DNA of 64,000 nt, from positions 41,327 through 105,326 of the forward strand of contig JAPHSX010000013.1 in NCBI GenBank assembly GCA_026196575.1, given 5' to 3'. This document shows positions 38,881 through 47,745 of the stretch, in pieces. The position numbers and the translations under genes were made by a program. The stretch is from Gammaproteobacteria bacterium. GTDB taxonomy: Bacteria > Pseudomonadota > Gammaproteobacteria > Thiohalomonadales > Thiohalomonadaceae. Positions within the stretch are counted from its first letter, which is position 1, and the number at the start of each line of letters is the position of its first letter. Below the pieces are notes generated by a model. It made no database searches and was not told the origin of the DNA. It saw only the letters and a program-made list of their open reading frames with translations.

Positions 38881-39756
38881 ATGGATTTACGTAACGCCCT
38901 GACACTCCAGGTCGCGAAGGTTCGCGAACTCAACAAGCTTGTCAGGCGACTGCTTCCGGAACACGCTTACATCGCACTGCCTAACGGCGTGCATTTTTTC
39001 GTTTACCCTCGTGACCTGAGCGGGCCGAGTATTCACGTTATTAAAAGAGGCTTCTTCAATTACGAGAATATCGAGATTGAGACTCTGCTAACGTTCCTTC
39101 CTGAAGACGGGGTAATGCTGGATGTGGGGGCCAATGTCGGTGTTTTCGCCATGAGGGCCTGGCTGGCGAAGCCGCAGGCGGAGATCTTCTGCTTTGAGCC
39201 GGAACCGTCGGTCAACGGTTGCCTGGCACGCACAGTGAGGGAAAATGGGATCGGCAATATCCATGTCTCCGACCTGGCACTGAGCGCGACCAGCGGGACC
39301 TCCACCCTGTTCGTTCATGACGCCAATTCCGGCGGCCATTCGCTGAAGCCGTTATCCGCCGAGGAGCGTGCTGCGGCCGAAGCGATTAGCGTAACCACTT
39401 CAACGCTGGATGATTTCGTCGCCGCACAGGGGATCTCGCATATCGATGTAATCAAGGTCGATATCCAGGAGGCCGAGGTGGACTTCATTACCGGCGGCGC
39501 GGGGAGTCTGCGGAGGCTCCGCCCGGTGTTGATGCTGGAGATCACCTGTGCCGATTTTTTGCATGATGAGAACATTCTGACTCACCTGCAACAGCAGACC
39601 GGAATGGCCTATCGGGTCTGCGATCATAACGGTAAGGCGTTTACCGATCGGCAAGCGATCACCCGCTACTGCGAAGAGCGGCTTTCACGCGGGAAGCAGC
39701 AGAGTAATTTCTTTTTCATCCCGAAAGAGGCGTCTGCCGGCAATAGTACCGACTGA
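38881..39756 (+). CDS. FkbM family methyltransferase
   Basis: The 291-residue protein has the SAM motif VMLDVGANVGVFAMRAW, FCFEPEPSVNGCL and IDVIKVDIQEAEVDFI, typical of FkbM. It is longer than its neighbour and has an N-terminal extension with HAYIALPNGVHFFVYP. The two FkbM proteins are too different to be a recent duplication. It ends 12 bp before the convergent GT2 gene. Probably methylates a surface sugar; substrate unknown. Confidence 0.87.
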   Translation: MDLRNALTLQVAKVRELNKLVRRLLPEHAYIALPNGVHFFVYPRDLSGPSIHVIKRGFFNYENIEIETLLTFLPEDGVMLDVGANVGVFAMRAWLAKPQAEIFCFEPEPSVNGCLARTVRENGIGNIHVSDLALSATSGTSTLFVHDANSGGHSLKPLSAEERAAAEAISVTTSTLDDFVAAQGISHIDVIKVDIQEAEVDFITGGAGSLRRLRPVLMLEITCADFLHDENILTHLQQQTGMAYRVCDHNGKAFTDRQAITRYCEERLSRGKQQSNFFFIPKEASAGNSTD

Positions 39757-39768
39757 TTACCTCGCTCC

Positions 39769-40575
39769 TCAGTCGGGCTGTTTTTCGATACCGTTACGGG
39801 TAAACCACTGACCCGCCGTGCGCTTTTCCTGAATCTGCCGCTTGTTATCCGGCGTCATCGTCTTTTCCGGATGGTAGATATGGTAGAGGATGGCGCGGCC
39901 CAGCACGGTGCACCGTTCAACCCCCGCAGCCATCAGGCGCCACTCCAGGTCGGTCTCTTCCATGCCGTATCCCTGGTAATCCTCATCGAAGCCGTTGACG
40001 CGTAACAGATCCTCGCGCCACATCGCCATATTGGCGCCGAGGGTGCCGATCTGTTTGCGGCTCCACAGCCGGTGCAACCAGTAGGGTGGACGCAATCCTT
40101 TCTCTCCGCGCTTGAGATTCTTCTTCAATGCGTGGTGCAGCAGCCAGGTAAGGGATTCCGGATTTTGCCACTCGCCACTAAGCAACTCCTTGCTCGGGAG
40201 CGGCCCCAGGTCGACCCGCCGACCGGTAATAAAGCAGCCTGGTTGTGCGGCCCGTTTGTGGTCGGCGATAAAGTGCTTTTCTGGAATACAGTCGTTGTCG
40301 CTGAACACCAGGTAGTCGGCTTGCGAGGTGGCGATGGCATGGTTGAGGATGCGTGCCTTGCGAAAGCCCTGGTCCTCTTGCCACAGATGGCGGATCGTCA
40401 AGCGCTTGCGGTACTCCTCGACCAGTTGTTTGATCTCGGGACCGGAGCCGTCGTCGGCGATAACCAGGGTGAAATCCGGGTCGCTCTGGCGGCAGTAGCC
40501 TTCCAGGGTCATGCGGGTGACCTCGGGACTGTTGTAGACTGCCAGCAGCAGTTCGAGTGAGGGCTTGACGTGCAT
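39769..40575 (-). CDS. Glycosyltransferase family 2 (with galactosyltransferase-like C-terminus)
   Basis: The 268-residue GT-A protein starts at ATG 40575 (MHVKPSLELLLAVYNSPEV). It has VIADDGSGPEIKQLV and a variant DXD motif, FSDNDCIPE. Late in the protein NGFDEDYQGYGMEETDLEWRL matches the galactosyltransferase C-terminal motif of such GT2 enzymes. It follows the GT9 gene by 4 bp and is the last gene of the minus-strand operon that begins with the GT9 gene at 47025. Confidence 0.88.
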   Translation of the reverse strand: MHVKPSLELLLAVYNSPEVTRMTLEGYCRQSDPDFTLVIADDGSGPEIKQLVEEYRKRLTIRHLWQEDQGFRKARILNHAIATSQADYLVFSDNDCIPEKHFIADHKRAAQPGCFITGRRVDLGPLPSKELLSGEWQNPESLTWLLHHALKKNLKRGEKGLRPPYWLHRLWSRKQIGTLGANMAMWREDLLRVNGFDEDYQGYGMEETDLEWRLMAAGVERCTVLGRAILYHIYHPEKTMTPDNKRQIQEKRTAGQWFTRNGIEKQPD

Positions 40576-40579
40576 GGGG

Positions 40580-41569
40580 CTAGGCGCCGTTATTGGCCGA
40601 GGCGAGATGGCGGTCGAGGATATGATGGATATTCTCGCGCGGCAGGTCGCGCAGGCAGGCAATATCATGCGGACAGGGTTGTTTGGGAACGCAGGGACGG
40701 CACTCCATAGGCAGTTCGACCACATGGAGTTTGTCCGATACCGGCGCGGAGATATGGGTGGCTGTTGGGCCGTACAGGCCGATCATGGGTGTGCCGAGTG
40801 CGGCCGACATATGCAGCGGGCCACTGCAGGGGCCGACGAACAAGTCTACCTCACTGAGCAGGTATTTGAGCTCATTGAGATCGCCCTCGAACAACAGTGC
40901 GTGACCGGCGCTTGAGTCGAGCAGTTTAGCTGCCAGCTCACGCTCGTCTCCCAGCAGGATGATTCCGGCATTAAGCCCCTTGCTGTAGTGGATGATGTCA
41001 AACAACAGGGTATCGGGTGGTCGACGTTTGGGATTGGTGGCGCCAAAGTGAATGGCCACTACTTTACCGGAGCCGATGCGGGCCTGGTTCAGCAGTGCAT
41101 CGACCTTTTCGGAGGCACAACCTGGATGCAGTATCGGGGTGAGCGAACGCTGCTCGCCAAAGTATTCGAGGATAGGGTAGAAGCCCTTCATTATGTGATC
41201 CTGATCGGTACCGCCGCGGATCACCTTTTTCTTCTTCAACACATTGTAGGTGGAGCGCAGACGCAGGCGGTGCAGCCAGGTTCGGTATAGGCCAATGCGG
41301 ATCCTGGCCTGCAGTTGACGCACGAAGCGCCTGCTCTCCTTGCTGGAGGTCAGATCCACCAGGATGTCATAGTGCTTTGTCACTGCCTGATCCCGTGTCA
41401 CGCCATTGATTCCCGGCTCGCTCTTGAGCATCGGGAAATACCCCTCGTTGATCAGGAAGTCGATATCGCCGAAACGATCCCGCAGGTAGTTCACCACCAC
41501 CATGCTGGAGATCACATCGCCGATGCGCGAGATGTTGATGCAGAGAATCTTTTCCGCTTCGCTGTGCAT
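40580..41569 (-). CDS. Glycosyltransferase family 9 (heptosyltransferase-like)
   Basis: The 329-residue GT9 protein has ILCINISRIGDVISSMVVVNYL, VAIHFGATNPKRRPPDT and FVGPCSGPLHMSAALGTPMIGLYGPT. The C-terminal CRPCVPKQPCPHDIACL cysteine segment is shared by many heptosyltransferases. It lies downstream of uxs (21 bp gap) in the minus-strand envelope operon. Donor is probably an ADP- or nucleotide-linked heptose but is not provable. Confidence 0.88.
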   Translation of the reverse strand: MHSEAEKILCINISRIGDVISSMVVVNYLRDRFGDIDFLINEGYFPMLKSEPGINGVTRDQAVTKHYDILVDLTSSKESRRFVRQLQARIRIGLYRTWLHRLRLRSTYNVLKKKKVIRGGTDQDHIMKGFYPILEYFGEQRSLTPILHPGCASEKVDALLNQARIGSGKVVAIHFGATNPKRRPPDTLLFDIIHYSKGLNAGIILLGDERELAAKLLDSSAGHALLFEGDLNELKYLLSEVDLFVGPCSGPLHMSAALGTPMIGLYGPTATHISAPVSDKLHVVELPMECRPCVPKQPCPHDIACLRDLPRENIHHILDRHLASANNGA

Positions 41570-41590
41570 GAGACTTTACGTTACCGCTGA

Positions 41591-42544
41591 CTAGCGCGGA
41601 TTGCGCAATAACTCGTCGAAATAGGCAATGGTGGGCTTGAGTCCCTCATCCAGTGTGGTAGCGGGCTCCCAGCCAAGTTTCTCCCGTGCCAGGGTGATGT
41701 CGGGTTGGCGCTGTTTGGGGTCATCGTGCGGCAGCGGCCGGTGTTCGATCTTCGAGGAGGAGCCGGTTATCTCGATCACCTTTTCGGCTAGCTCAAGGAT
41801 GGTGAATTCGTTCGGGTTGCCGGTGTTGACCGGGCCGGTGAAGTCGTCGGGCGAGTTCATCAGGCGCACGAAGGCCTCGATGAGGTCATCGACATAGCAG
41901 AAGGATCGGGTCTGACCACCATCGCCGTAGATGGTGATCGGTTGGTTCTGCAACGCCTGCATGATGAAGTTGGAGACCACGCGGCCGTCGTTGGGGTGCA
42001 TGTTGGGGCCGTAGGTGTTGAAGATGCGCGCCACCTTGATGCGCAGTTTGTGCTGGCGGTGGTAGTCGAAGAAGAGGGTTTCGGCGCAGCGCTTGCCCTC
42101 GTCGTAGCAGGAGCGTATTCCGGTGGGGTTGACGTGACCCCAGTAGTCTTCGGTCTGCGGGTGTACCTGTGGGTCGCCGTAGACCTCGGAGGTGGAGGCC
42201 TGCATGATCTTGGCCCGGGTGCGCTTGGCCAGACCGAGCATGTTAATCGCGCCGTGTACGCTGGTCTTGGTGGTCTGTACCGGGTCGTGCTGGTAGTGGA
42301 TTGGCGAGGCGGGGCAGGCGAGGTTGTAGATCTCGTCTACCTCTACATAGAGCGGGAAGGTGACGTCGTGACGCATCAGTTCAAAGTGATGGTGGTCGAG
42401 CAGCTGTTCGATGTTGTCCTTGGTGCCGGTGAAGAAGTTGTCAAGGCACAAGACATCGTTACCCTCGGCCAGCAGGCGTGCACACAGGTGCGAGCCGAGA
42501 AATCCGGCGCCGCCGGTGACCAGAATACGTTTGCGCAGGTGCAT
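41591..42544 (-). CDS. UDP-glucuronate decarboxylase (UDP-xylose synthase)
   Basis: The 317-residue short-chain dehydrogenase/reductase starts at ATG 42544. It has [42 protein letters not shown] and the catalytic [12 protein letters not shown], the pattern of UXS enzymes. It converts UDP-glucuronate to UDP-xylose using bound NAD. ugd, which makes UDP-glucuronate, is immediately upstream (4 bp gap), so the pair supplies UDP-xylose for surface glycans. It lacks the formyltransferase domain of ArnA. Confidence 0.93.
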   Translation of the reverse strand: MHLRKRILVTGGAGFLGSHLCARLLAEGNDVLCLDNFFTGTKDNIEQLLDHHHFELMRHDVTFPLYVEVDEIYNLACPASPIHYQHDPVQTTKTSVHGAINMLGLAKRTRAKIMQASTSEVYGDPQVHPQTEDYWGHVNPTGIRSCYDEGKRCAETLFFDYHRQHKLRIKVARIFNTYGPNMHPNDGRVVSNFIMQALQNQPITIYGDGGQTRSFCYVDDLIEAFVRLMNSPDDFTGPVNTGNPNEFTILELAEKVIEITGSSSKIEHRPLPHDDPKQRQPDITLAREKLGWEPATTLDEGLKPTIAYFDELLRNPR

Positions 42545-42548
42545 TGCG

Positions 42549-43895
42549 TTAGCCTTTGTAGTTGCGGCCGATGCCGGTGTAGTTGAAGCCCAGGGCGTGC
42601 ATTTCACGCGGGTTGTACTGGTTGCGCCCGTCGAATATTACCTTTGAGTTGAGTCTCTTGCCGATGCGCTCAAAGTCGGGTTTGCGAAAGGGTTTCCACT
42701 CGGTGATCAGGATCAGGGCGTCGGCCCCTTCAAGCACGTCGTACTGGTGTTCGTAAAAGGTGATCTTGCCCTCTTCCAACCAGGCGCTGTTCATTTCGCG
42801 GCGCGCGGTTTCAATGGCCACCGGGTCGTGGGCCTGGATGCGCGCGCCGGCGGCGATGAGTTCACGGATCAGCACCAGCGAGGGGGCCTCGCGCATGTCG
42901 TCGGTGCCGGGCTTGAAGGCGAGGCCCCAGAGGGCGAAGGTGAGACCGGAGAGGTCGTGGCCGTATGTGTCGGTGATCTTCTCGAACAGACGCATTTTTT
43001 GCCGATCGTTACGCTGCTCGACCGCGTTGAGCACCAGCGGTTCGAGCTGGTTCTCTTCGGCCATGCGCAGCAGCGCCTTCACGTCCTTGGGGAAGCAGGA
43101 GCCGCCGTAGCCGCAGCCGGGATAGATGAAGTGGTAGCCGATGCGCTCGTCTGAACCGATGCCGATGCGCACGTTCTCCACATCGACATCGAGTTTTTCA
43201 CACAAGGCGGCGACTTCGTTCATAAAGGAGATCTTGGTCGCCAGCATGGCGTTGGCGGCGTATTTGGTCATCTCCGCATCGCGTACCCCCATGATGAGGA
43301 TGCGGTCGTGGTTACGGGTAAAGGGTTCATAGAGATCGTGCATCATTTGGGCGGCCTGCTCATCGGTGGCGCCGATGACTACCCGGTCGGGGTGCATGAA
43401 ATCGTCGATCGCAGCCCCCTCCTTGAGAAACTCAGGGTTGCTGACCACGTCGAATTTGATGGCGCTGCCGCGTTTGTCCAACTCTTGTTGTATCGCGGTG
43501 CGTACCTTGTCGGCGGTACCCACCGGCACGGTCGATTTATCTACCACCACGTTATAGTCGGCCTGCATGTGCCGGCCTAGCTCCCTGGCTACGGCCAGTA
43601 CATATTGCAGGTCGGCGGCACCATCCTCACCCGGCGGGGTGCCGACGGCGATGAAGTGGATGGTGGCGCTGGCCGCCGCCTCCTCCAGCGAGGTGGTGAA
43701 GCGCAGGCGCTCCTCCCGGTAGTTCTCCAGCACCATCTCTTCGAGGCCTGGCTCGTAGATTGGCAGCACCCCGTTTTTCAGCCCCGCGATCTTGGCCTCG
43801 TCGATGTCGACGCAGGTGACGCTATTTCCCATTTCGGCAAAGCAGGTGCCGGTAACCAGTCCAACATAGCCTGTGCCTACGACTGCGATCTTCAC
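42549..43895 (-). CDS. ugd: UDP-glucose 6-dehydrogenase
   Basis: The 448-residue NAD-dependent enzyme oxidises UDP-glucose to UDP-glucuronate. It has [23 protein letters not shown], the catalytic cysteine in [16 protein letters not shown] and [21 protein letters not shown]. Length is typical. GAGGAAA lies before the ATG. It is followed by uxs (4 bp gap) and preceded, after 87 bp, by an LTA-synthase-like gene. Confidence 0.97.
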   Translation of the reverse strand: MKIAVVGTGYVGLVTGTCFAEMGNSVTCVDIDEAKIAGLKNGVLPIYEPGLEEMVLENYREERLRFTTSLEEAAASATIHFIAVGTPPGEDGAADLQYVLAVARELGRHMQADYNVVVDKSTVPVGTADKVRTAIQQELDKRGSAIKFDVVSNPEFLKEGAAIDDFMHPDRVVIGATDEQAAQMMHDLYEPFTRNHDRILIMGVRDAEMTKYAANAMLATKISFMNEVAALCEKLDVDVENVRIGIGSDERIGYHFIYPGCGYGGSCFPKDVKALLRMAEENQLEPLVLNAVEQRNDRQKMRLFEKITDTYGHDLSGLTFALWGLAFKPGTDDMREAPSLVLIRELIAAGARIQAHDPVAIETARREMNSAWLEEGKITFYEHQYDVLEGADALILITEWKPFRKPDFERIGKRLNSKVIFDGRNQYNPREMHALGFNYTGIGRNYKG

Positions 43896-43982
43896 GACGT
43901 AATTTCCTCGGTTTTACTGTTCGGTCTCTTGTGGCCATGCGTGCGGGAGGGCCACGATGGCGGGCCGATCATAGCATAAAGT
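43896..43982 (-). promoter_or_regulatory. Intergenic spacer with extended -10 motif and hairpin upstream of ugd
   Basis: On the minus strand an extended -10, TGCTATGAT (43968-43976), lies about 75 bp before the ugd start. Downstream of it a GTGGCC / GGCCAC hairpin (43931-43956) could attenuate or stabilise the transcript. No strong -35 is seen. This may give ugd-uxs-GT9-GT2 an internal promoter. Confidence 0.35.
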
Positions 43983-45932
43983 TCACGGGGTTCCGGTGGC
44001 GTGCTGGGCACCCGGTTTCTGCAATAGCTGGCTGAATGTTCCGATCTTGCCGTTAAAGAGGAGGGACTGGTTCAGGTGGGTGAAGGCCAGTGCCCGTGAG
44101 AGGCGGGTTTCGTCATGTGCGTCGCAGGCATCTGGCTGCTGTCTGAGCGGGCCGGATAGCAGATTGTAACACTGCATCTCCCGCTCCTCGCCAAGGCGAA
44201 CCTCCAGGCCGCGTCGCCCCTCGACCCAGCCGAGTACCCCCTGATGATAGTAGTCGGCGTGGTGATTCTGGTGATCAGTGAGCAGGGAGCTGCCGCTGAA
44301 GTTGGCCTCGGTATCGATGTTCAGCAGGTCGAGCAGCGTGGGGGCGATATCGCGCTGGCTGCTTACGATATCGAGTTGCCGTGGCTCGACCAGGCCCGGT
44401 GCGTGGATAAGGAACGGGACGAGATATCTGTTCAGATGGCTCTTGCCCAGGGAGGGGCCGGCGTGATCGGCGACGACAACGAAGATCGTCCTGGCAAAGG
44501 CCGGATCGCTTGCCACGGCCTGGATGAACTCGCCCAGCGCGGCATCGGAGAAGTGCAGCATGTTGAGGTAGGTGGTTTCGGCGCCCTGACCACTGAAATG
44601 CGGCGGTGTTCCGGGTGGTAATTCGGAGGAGTGGGTCGAGTTGCTGTTGATGCCGACAAAGAAGGGTTGCGGCATCTGCTTGAGCCGTTGCAGTACGAAG
44701 CGGTAGAGATCCGGGTCCTGCAGTCCCCAGCTGTTGTGCGGGTAGCGGTACTCGGCCACATCCTCCTTGCCGTAACTGTGGCGAAAACCGAGTAGTTGGG
44801 CGAAGGCGCCGGTGCCGCTGGTGTTCTTCAGCGTCCCCTGGAAGAAGGCGCTGTGGTAACCCTGTTCGTTGAGCAGTTCGGGCAGGCAGCGGTACTCATA
44901 GTTCTGCAACTGGCTCTGTGCCACGGTCTGCCCCAACGGGTTTTGCCAGGAGCACATGGTGGCGAAGATCCCCTCTGTTGTGCGATGTCCGCCGGCGGTC
45001 ATCGCCAGGGTGGTGAGTGAGCGTTGGCGCAGCCCATCGAAGAACGGGGTGGTCTGTTGGTTGTAGCCGTAGGGCTGCTGGAAGGCGCCGGACCAGCTCT
45101 CCAGCAGGAGCATGATTACGTTATAGGGCCTCGCCGCTCCCGTTGCGCCGGTGCGGGTATGGGTGAACATGTTGCGCACCTCAGCCAACGCCCTCTCGCC
45201 CGGTTCGCCGGCGAATACCGGACGGATGGAGTAGGGAGTGATCGAGGAGAAAACGGCGTTATAGGGGCCGTTGAGGGCGATGGCGGCGCGTCGGCTGTCA
45301 CCAATCTCCTGGGCGTGCAGTGGCTCCAGGGGGACAGAACCTACCCCTCCGCGAACCATCACGGCACTGAGCAGCAGGGTGAGCAGCAAGGCCAGTTCGG
45401 TGTGCGGAAAGTGGCTGCGCCGCGGTGTCGGGGACTCTTCGGCGCGATGCGGCGCTAGGTGGTCGAACAGCAGGCGGTTGGCAAAGTAGAGCGGGATGAG
45501 CAATAAGAGCTGTAGCACAACCGGCAGGGTGTAGCCCTGCAGCGCCGCGGTGGCGAGGTCGGCCCCGGAGTTGAACCCCTCCTTGAGCTCATAGCCGAGG
45601 TGACGTCCCGCCTCGCCGTAATAGAGCATATCGGCACCGTGCAGCAACAGCAGTGTAGCCGCAGCGATAAAGCTGGTGTGGCGCAGACCAATGTGTAAAC
45701 GCCGTCCCAGCAGGCGCTGGAGCAGATAGGCGGCAAAGAGGGCAAGAAAGGCGAGGAGGCCGGCGATGGCGAGGTCGAAACGGATGCCCCAGACTATCGC
45801 CAACAGGGTGTCGGCGAGACCAAGGTCGCGAAACTCGGCGGCATGGAAGAGGACGAATATCCCCTTCTCGATCTGGGAGACGAGGAGCAATAGCAGTAGT
45901 GGCAGCAGGAACAGGCGCAGGTAATAGGGCAT
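43983..45932 (-). CDS. LTA synthase family membrane sulfatase/phosphotransferase
   Basis: The 649-residue protein has about five N-terminal helices (residues 5-205) and a periplasmic sulfatase-fold domain. The domain has NVIMLLLESWSGAF, a probable nucleophile threonine in GGHRTTEGIFA, NSNSTHSSELPPG, and VVADHAGPSLG. It belongs to the phosphoglycerol/phosphoethanolamine transferase-like LTA synthase family. It lies between the GT9 gene at 45952 and ugd in the LPS operon, so modification of LPS core or O-chain is plausible. It is clearly diverged from the family member at 1364-3409. Confidence 0.85.
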   Translation of the reverse strand: MPYYLRLFLLPLLLLLLVSQIEKGIFVLFHAAEFRDLGLADTLLAIVWGIRFDLAIAGLLAFLALFAAYLLQRLLGRRLHIGLRHTSFIAAATLLLLHGADMLYYGEAGRHLGYELKEGFNSGADLATAALQGYTLPVVLQLLLLIPLYFANRLLFDHLAPHRAEESPTPRRSHFPHTELALLLTLLLSAVMVRGGVGSVPLEPLHAQEIGDSRRAAIALNGPYNAVFSSITPYSIRPVFAGEPGERALAEVRNMFTHTRTGATGAARPYNVIMLLLESWSGAFQQPYGYNQQTTPFFDGLRQRSLTTLAMTAGGHRTTEGIFATMCSWQNPLGQTVAQSQLQNYEYRCLPELLNEQGYHSAFFQGTLKNTSGTGAFAQLLGFRHSYGKEDVAEYRYPHNSWGLQDPDLYRFVLQRLKQMPQPFFVGINSNSTHSSELPPGTPPHFSGQGAETTYLNMLHFSDAALGEFIQAVASDPAFARTIFVVVADHAGPSLGKSHLNRYLVPFLIHAPGLVEPRQLDIVSSQRDIAPTLLDLLNIDTEANFSGSSLLTDHQNHHADYYHQGVLGWVEGRRGLEVRLGEEREMQCYNLLSGPLRQQPDACDAHDETRLSRALAFTHLNQSLLFNGKIGTFSQLLQKPGAQHATGTP

Positions 45933-45951
45933 GGTGTGGGGGCCGAGTAAT

Positions 45952-47025
45952 TTAGTTAGGCGTTACCGCGTCTAGTAATCTGTCCAGCACGGCCGTCACA
46001 TCCGCGACGGCGATCCGCGCCATCGTCCCCTCATCCCGCACCCTGATCCCCCACGACAGCTCTGCCACCGCCCTGCCGTACTTCGCCTCTACCGCCTCCG
46101 GGTAGCGGTTCACCACGTACTCCGCACTCAGGTAGGGGCGGGCGCGGTCCGGGTTGGTGCAGGCGTAGAGGCCGACAACCGGGGTGCCGACGGCGGTGGC
46201 GAGGTGGGCGGGGCCCGCGTCGGGGCTGATCACCGCCTCGGCGCGCTGTAACACCGCCAGCAGCTGTTTGAGGTCGGTCTGGCCGATGAGGTTGGTGAGT
46301 GAGTCGCCCCGCTGCGCCATGTCGAGGCTGGCGGCGATCTCGGCGCCGTAGAGCCGCTCCAGCCGGCTATTGCCGCCGCACAGCACCACCTTGAGACCGA
46401 ATTGCTCGATGGCGTGTTTGGCCACCGCCGCGTAGCCACGGGCTGTCCAGTTGCGGTAGGCCATGCTGGAGCAGGGGGAGATGACGATAAATTTTCCTCC
46501 GGGCAGCCGTGCCTCGGCAAAGTGGTGGGCGGACTCGGGGATGGGGATCTCCCACTGCAATAGCCGCTCCCTGATCCCCAGTGCCTCGCTGAAGCCGAAG
46601 AAGGAGTCGATGACGTGCTGCCTCTGCGCCGGGGCGATCTTCTGGTTGGTAAAGAGCCACTGCCCATCCCGCGCCCGCGCCCGGTCGAAGCCGAGACGAA
46701 TCGGGGCGCGTACCAGCAGGCTGGCGAGGCTGGCCCGTAGCGATGTCTGCAGGTGCAGTAACAGGTCAAACCGCTGGCCTCTGAGGGCGTGGTGCAGGTC
46801 GGCAAAGGCGCGCCATCGCCGCGACTTGTCAAAGATGATAAAGTCCACGCCCGGAATATCGCCGACCAGCGCGTGTTCCGTCTTGCCGATGATCCAGCTG
46901 ATCTGTGTCTGCGGCCATGCCGCCTGCAGGGTGCGTAACAGCGGCAGGGTGTGGCTGATATCGCCAATCGCGGAGAGGCGCAACAGACAGAGGCGGCGCG
47001 GCGGCGAACTTAACGGCAAAGACAT
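45952..47025 (-). CDS. Glycosyltransferase family 9 (WaaC-like heptosyltransferase)
   Basis: The 357-residue GT9 protein starts at ATG 47025. It has RLCLLRLSAIGDISHTLPLL, VISPCSSMAYRNWTARGYA and VISPDAGPAHLATAVGTPVVGLYA. It may be heptosyltransferase I, since waaF is present and kdkA and waaA are adjacent, but no decisive motif separates it from other GT9s. A GTG at 47064 could add 13 residues. Its start codon lies 3 bp from the divergent kdkA start. Confidence 0.87.
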   Translation of the reverse strand: MSLPLSSPPRRLCLLRLSAIGDISHTLPLLRTLQAAWPQTQISWIIGKTEHALVGDIPGVDFIIFDKSRRWRAFADLHHALRGQRFDLLLHLQTSLRASLASLLVRAPIRLGFDRARARDGQWLFTNQKIAPAQRQHVIDSFFGFSEALGIRERLLQWEIPIPESAHHFAEARLPGGKFIVISPCSSMAYRNWTARGYAAVAKHAIEQFGLKVVLCGGNSRLERLYGAEIAASLDMAQRGDSLTNLIGQTDLKQLLAVLQRAEAVISPDAGPAHLATAVGTPVVGLYACTNPDRARPYLSAEYVVNRYPEAVEAKYGRAVAELSWGIRVRDEGTMARIAVADVTAVLDRLLDAVTPN

Positions 47026-47028
47026 ACG

Positions 47029-47745
47029 ATGAAACCGACCCAAATCGACACGGAAAGAGGCCACATCCTATATGATGCCGACCTCCTCGGCCAAGCGGAT
47101 GATCCCTTTTTTGACCCCGCGCACTGGGCGGCGTGCCAGCAGCTGCTCCGCTCCGCCCCCGGTCGTGGCACCACCGTCTTTGTCCAGCACGAGGAGCGGC
47201 TCTTTGCCCTGCGCCACTACTGCCGTGGCGGCCTGCCGGCCAGGATCTCCCGTGACCGTTACCTATGGCTGGGGCTGGAGCGTAGCCGCCCGTGGCGGGA
47301 GTGGCGGCTGTTGCTGGAGCTGCGCCGTCGCGCCCTGCCGGTGCCCCGTCCGGTGGCGGTACGCGTGGTGCGCCACGGTCTCACCTACAGCGCCGATATC
47401 GTCACCGAGGTGATCGCCAATGCCCGTCCGCTCGCCGAGTGGCTGGGCGAGCGGCGCCTGCCGGCGGCGCAGCTGGAGCAGGTCGGGGTGTGGTTGCGCC
47501 GTTTCCATCGGGAGGGGCTCGATCACGCCGACCTCAACGCCCGCAACATCCTGCTCGATGGGGCAAGCAAGGTCTATCTCATCGACTTTGATCGCTGCAA
47601 ACTGCGTCGTGGCGACGGGGGGTGGCGCCGTGCCAATCTGGCGCGTCTCAGGCGCTCACTGGAGAAGTTTCGGCGTAATGAAAGGGATTTTCATTTCGGT
47701 GATGAGGCGTGGCGGTCGTTGCTGCAAGGCTATGAGGGCGGCTAG
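47029..47745 (+). CDS. kdkA: 3-deoxy-D-manno-octulosonic acid (Kdo) kinase
   Basis: The 238-residue protein has the small-kinase fold of the KdkA/WaaP group. It shows RHYCRGGLPARISRDRYLW, the catalytic loop GLDHADLNARNILLD (Asp near residue 166) and the metal site YLIDFDRCK. It phosphorylates Kdo of the LPS inner core in the cytoplasm. It starts 3 bp from the divergent GT9 gene and ends tail to tail with waaA, the two stop codons sharing one CTAG. Confidence 0.92.
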   Translation: MKPTQIDTERGHILYDADLLGQADDPFFDPAHWAACQQLLRSAPGRGTTVFVQHEERLFALRHYCRGGLPARISRDRYLWLGLERSRPWREWRLLLELRRRALPVPRPVAVRVVRHGLTYSADIVTEVIANARPLAEWLGERRLPAAQLEQVGVWLRRFHREGLDHADLNARNILLDGASKVYLIDFDRCKLRRGDGGWRRANLARLRRSLEKFRRNERDFHFGDEAWRSLLQGYEGG

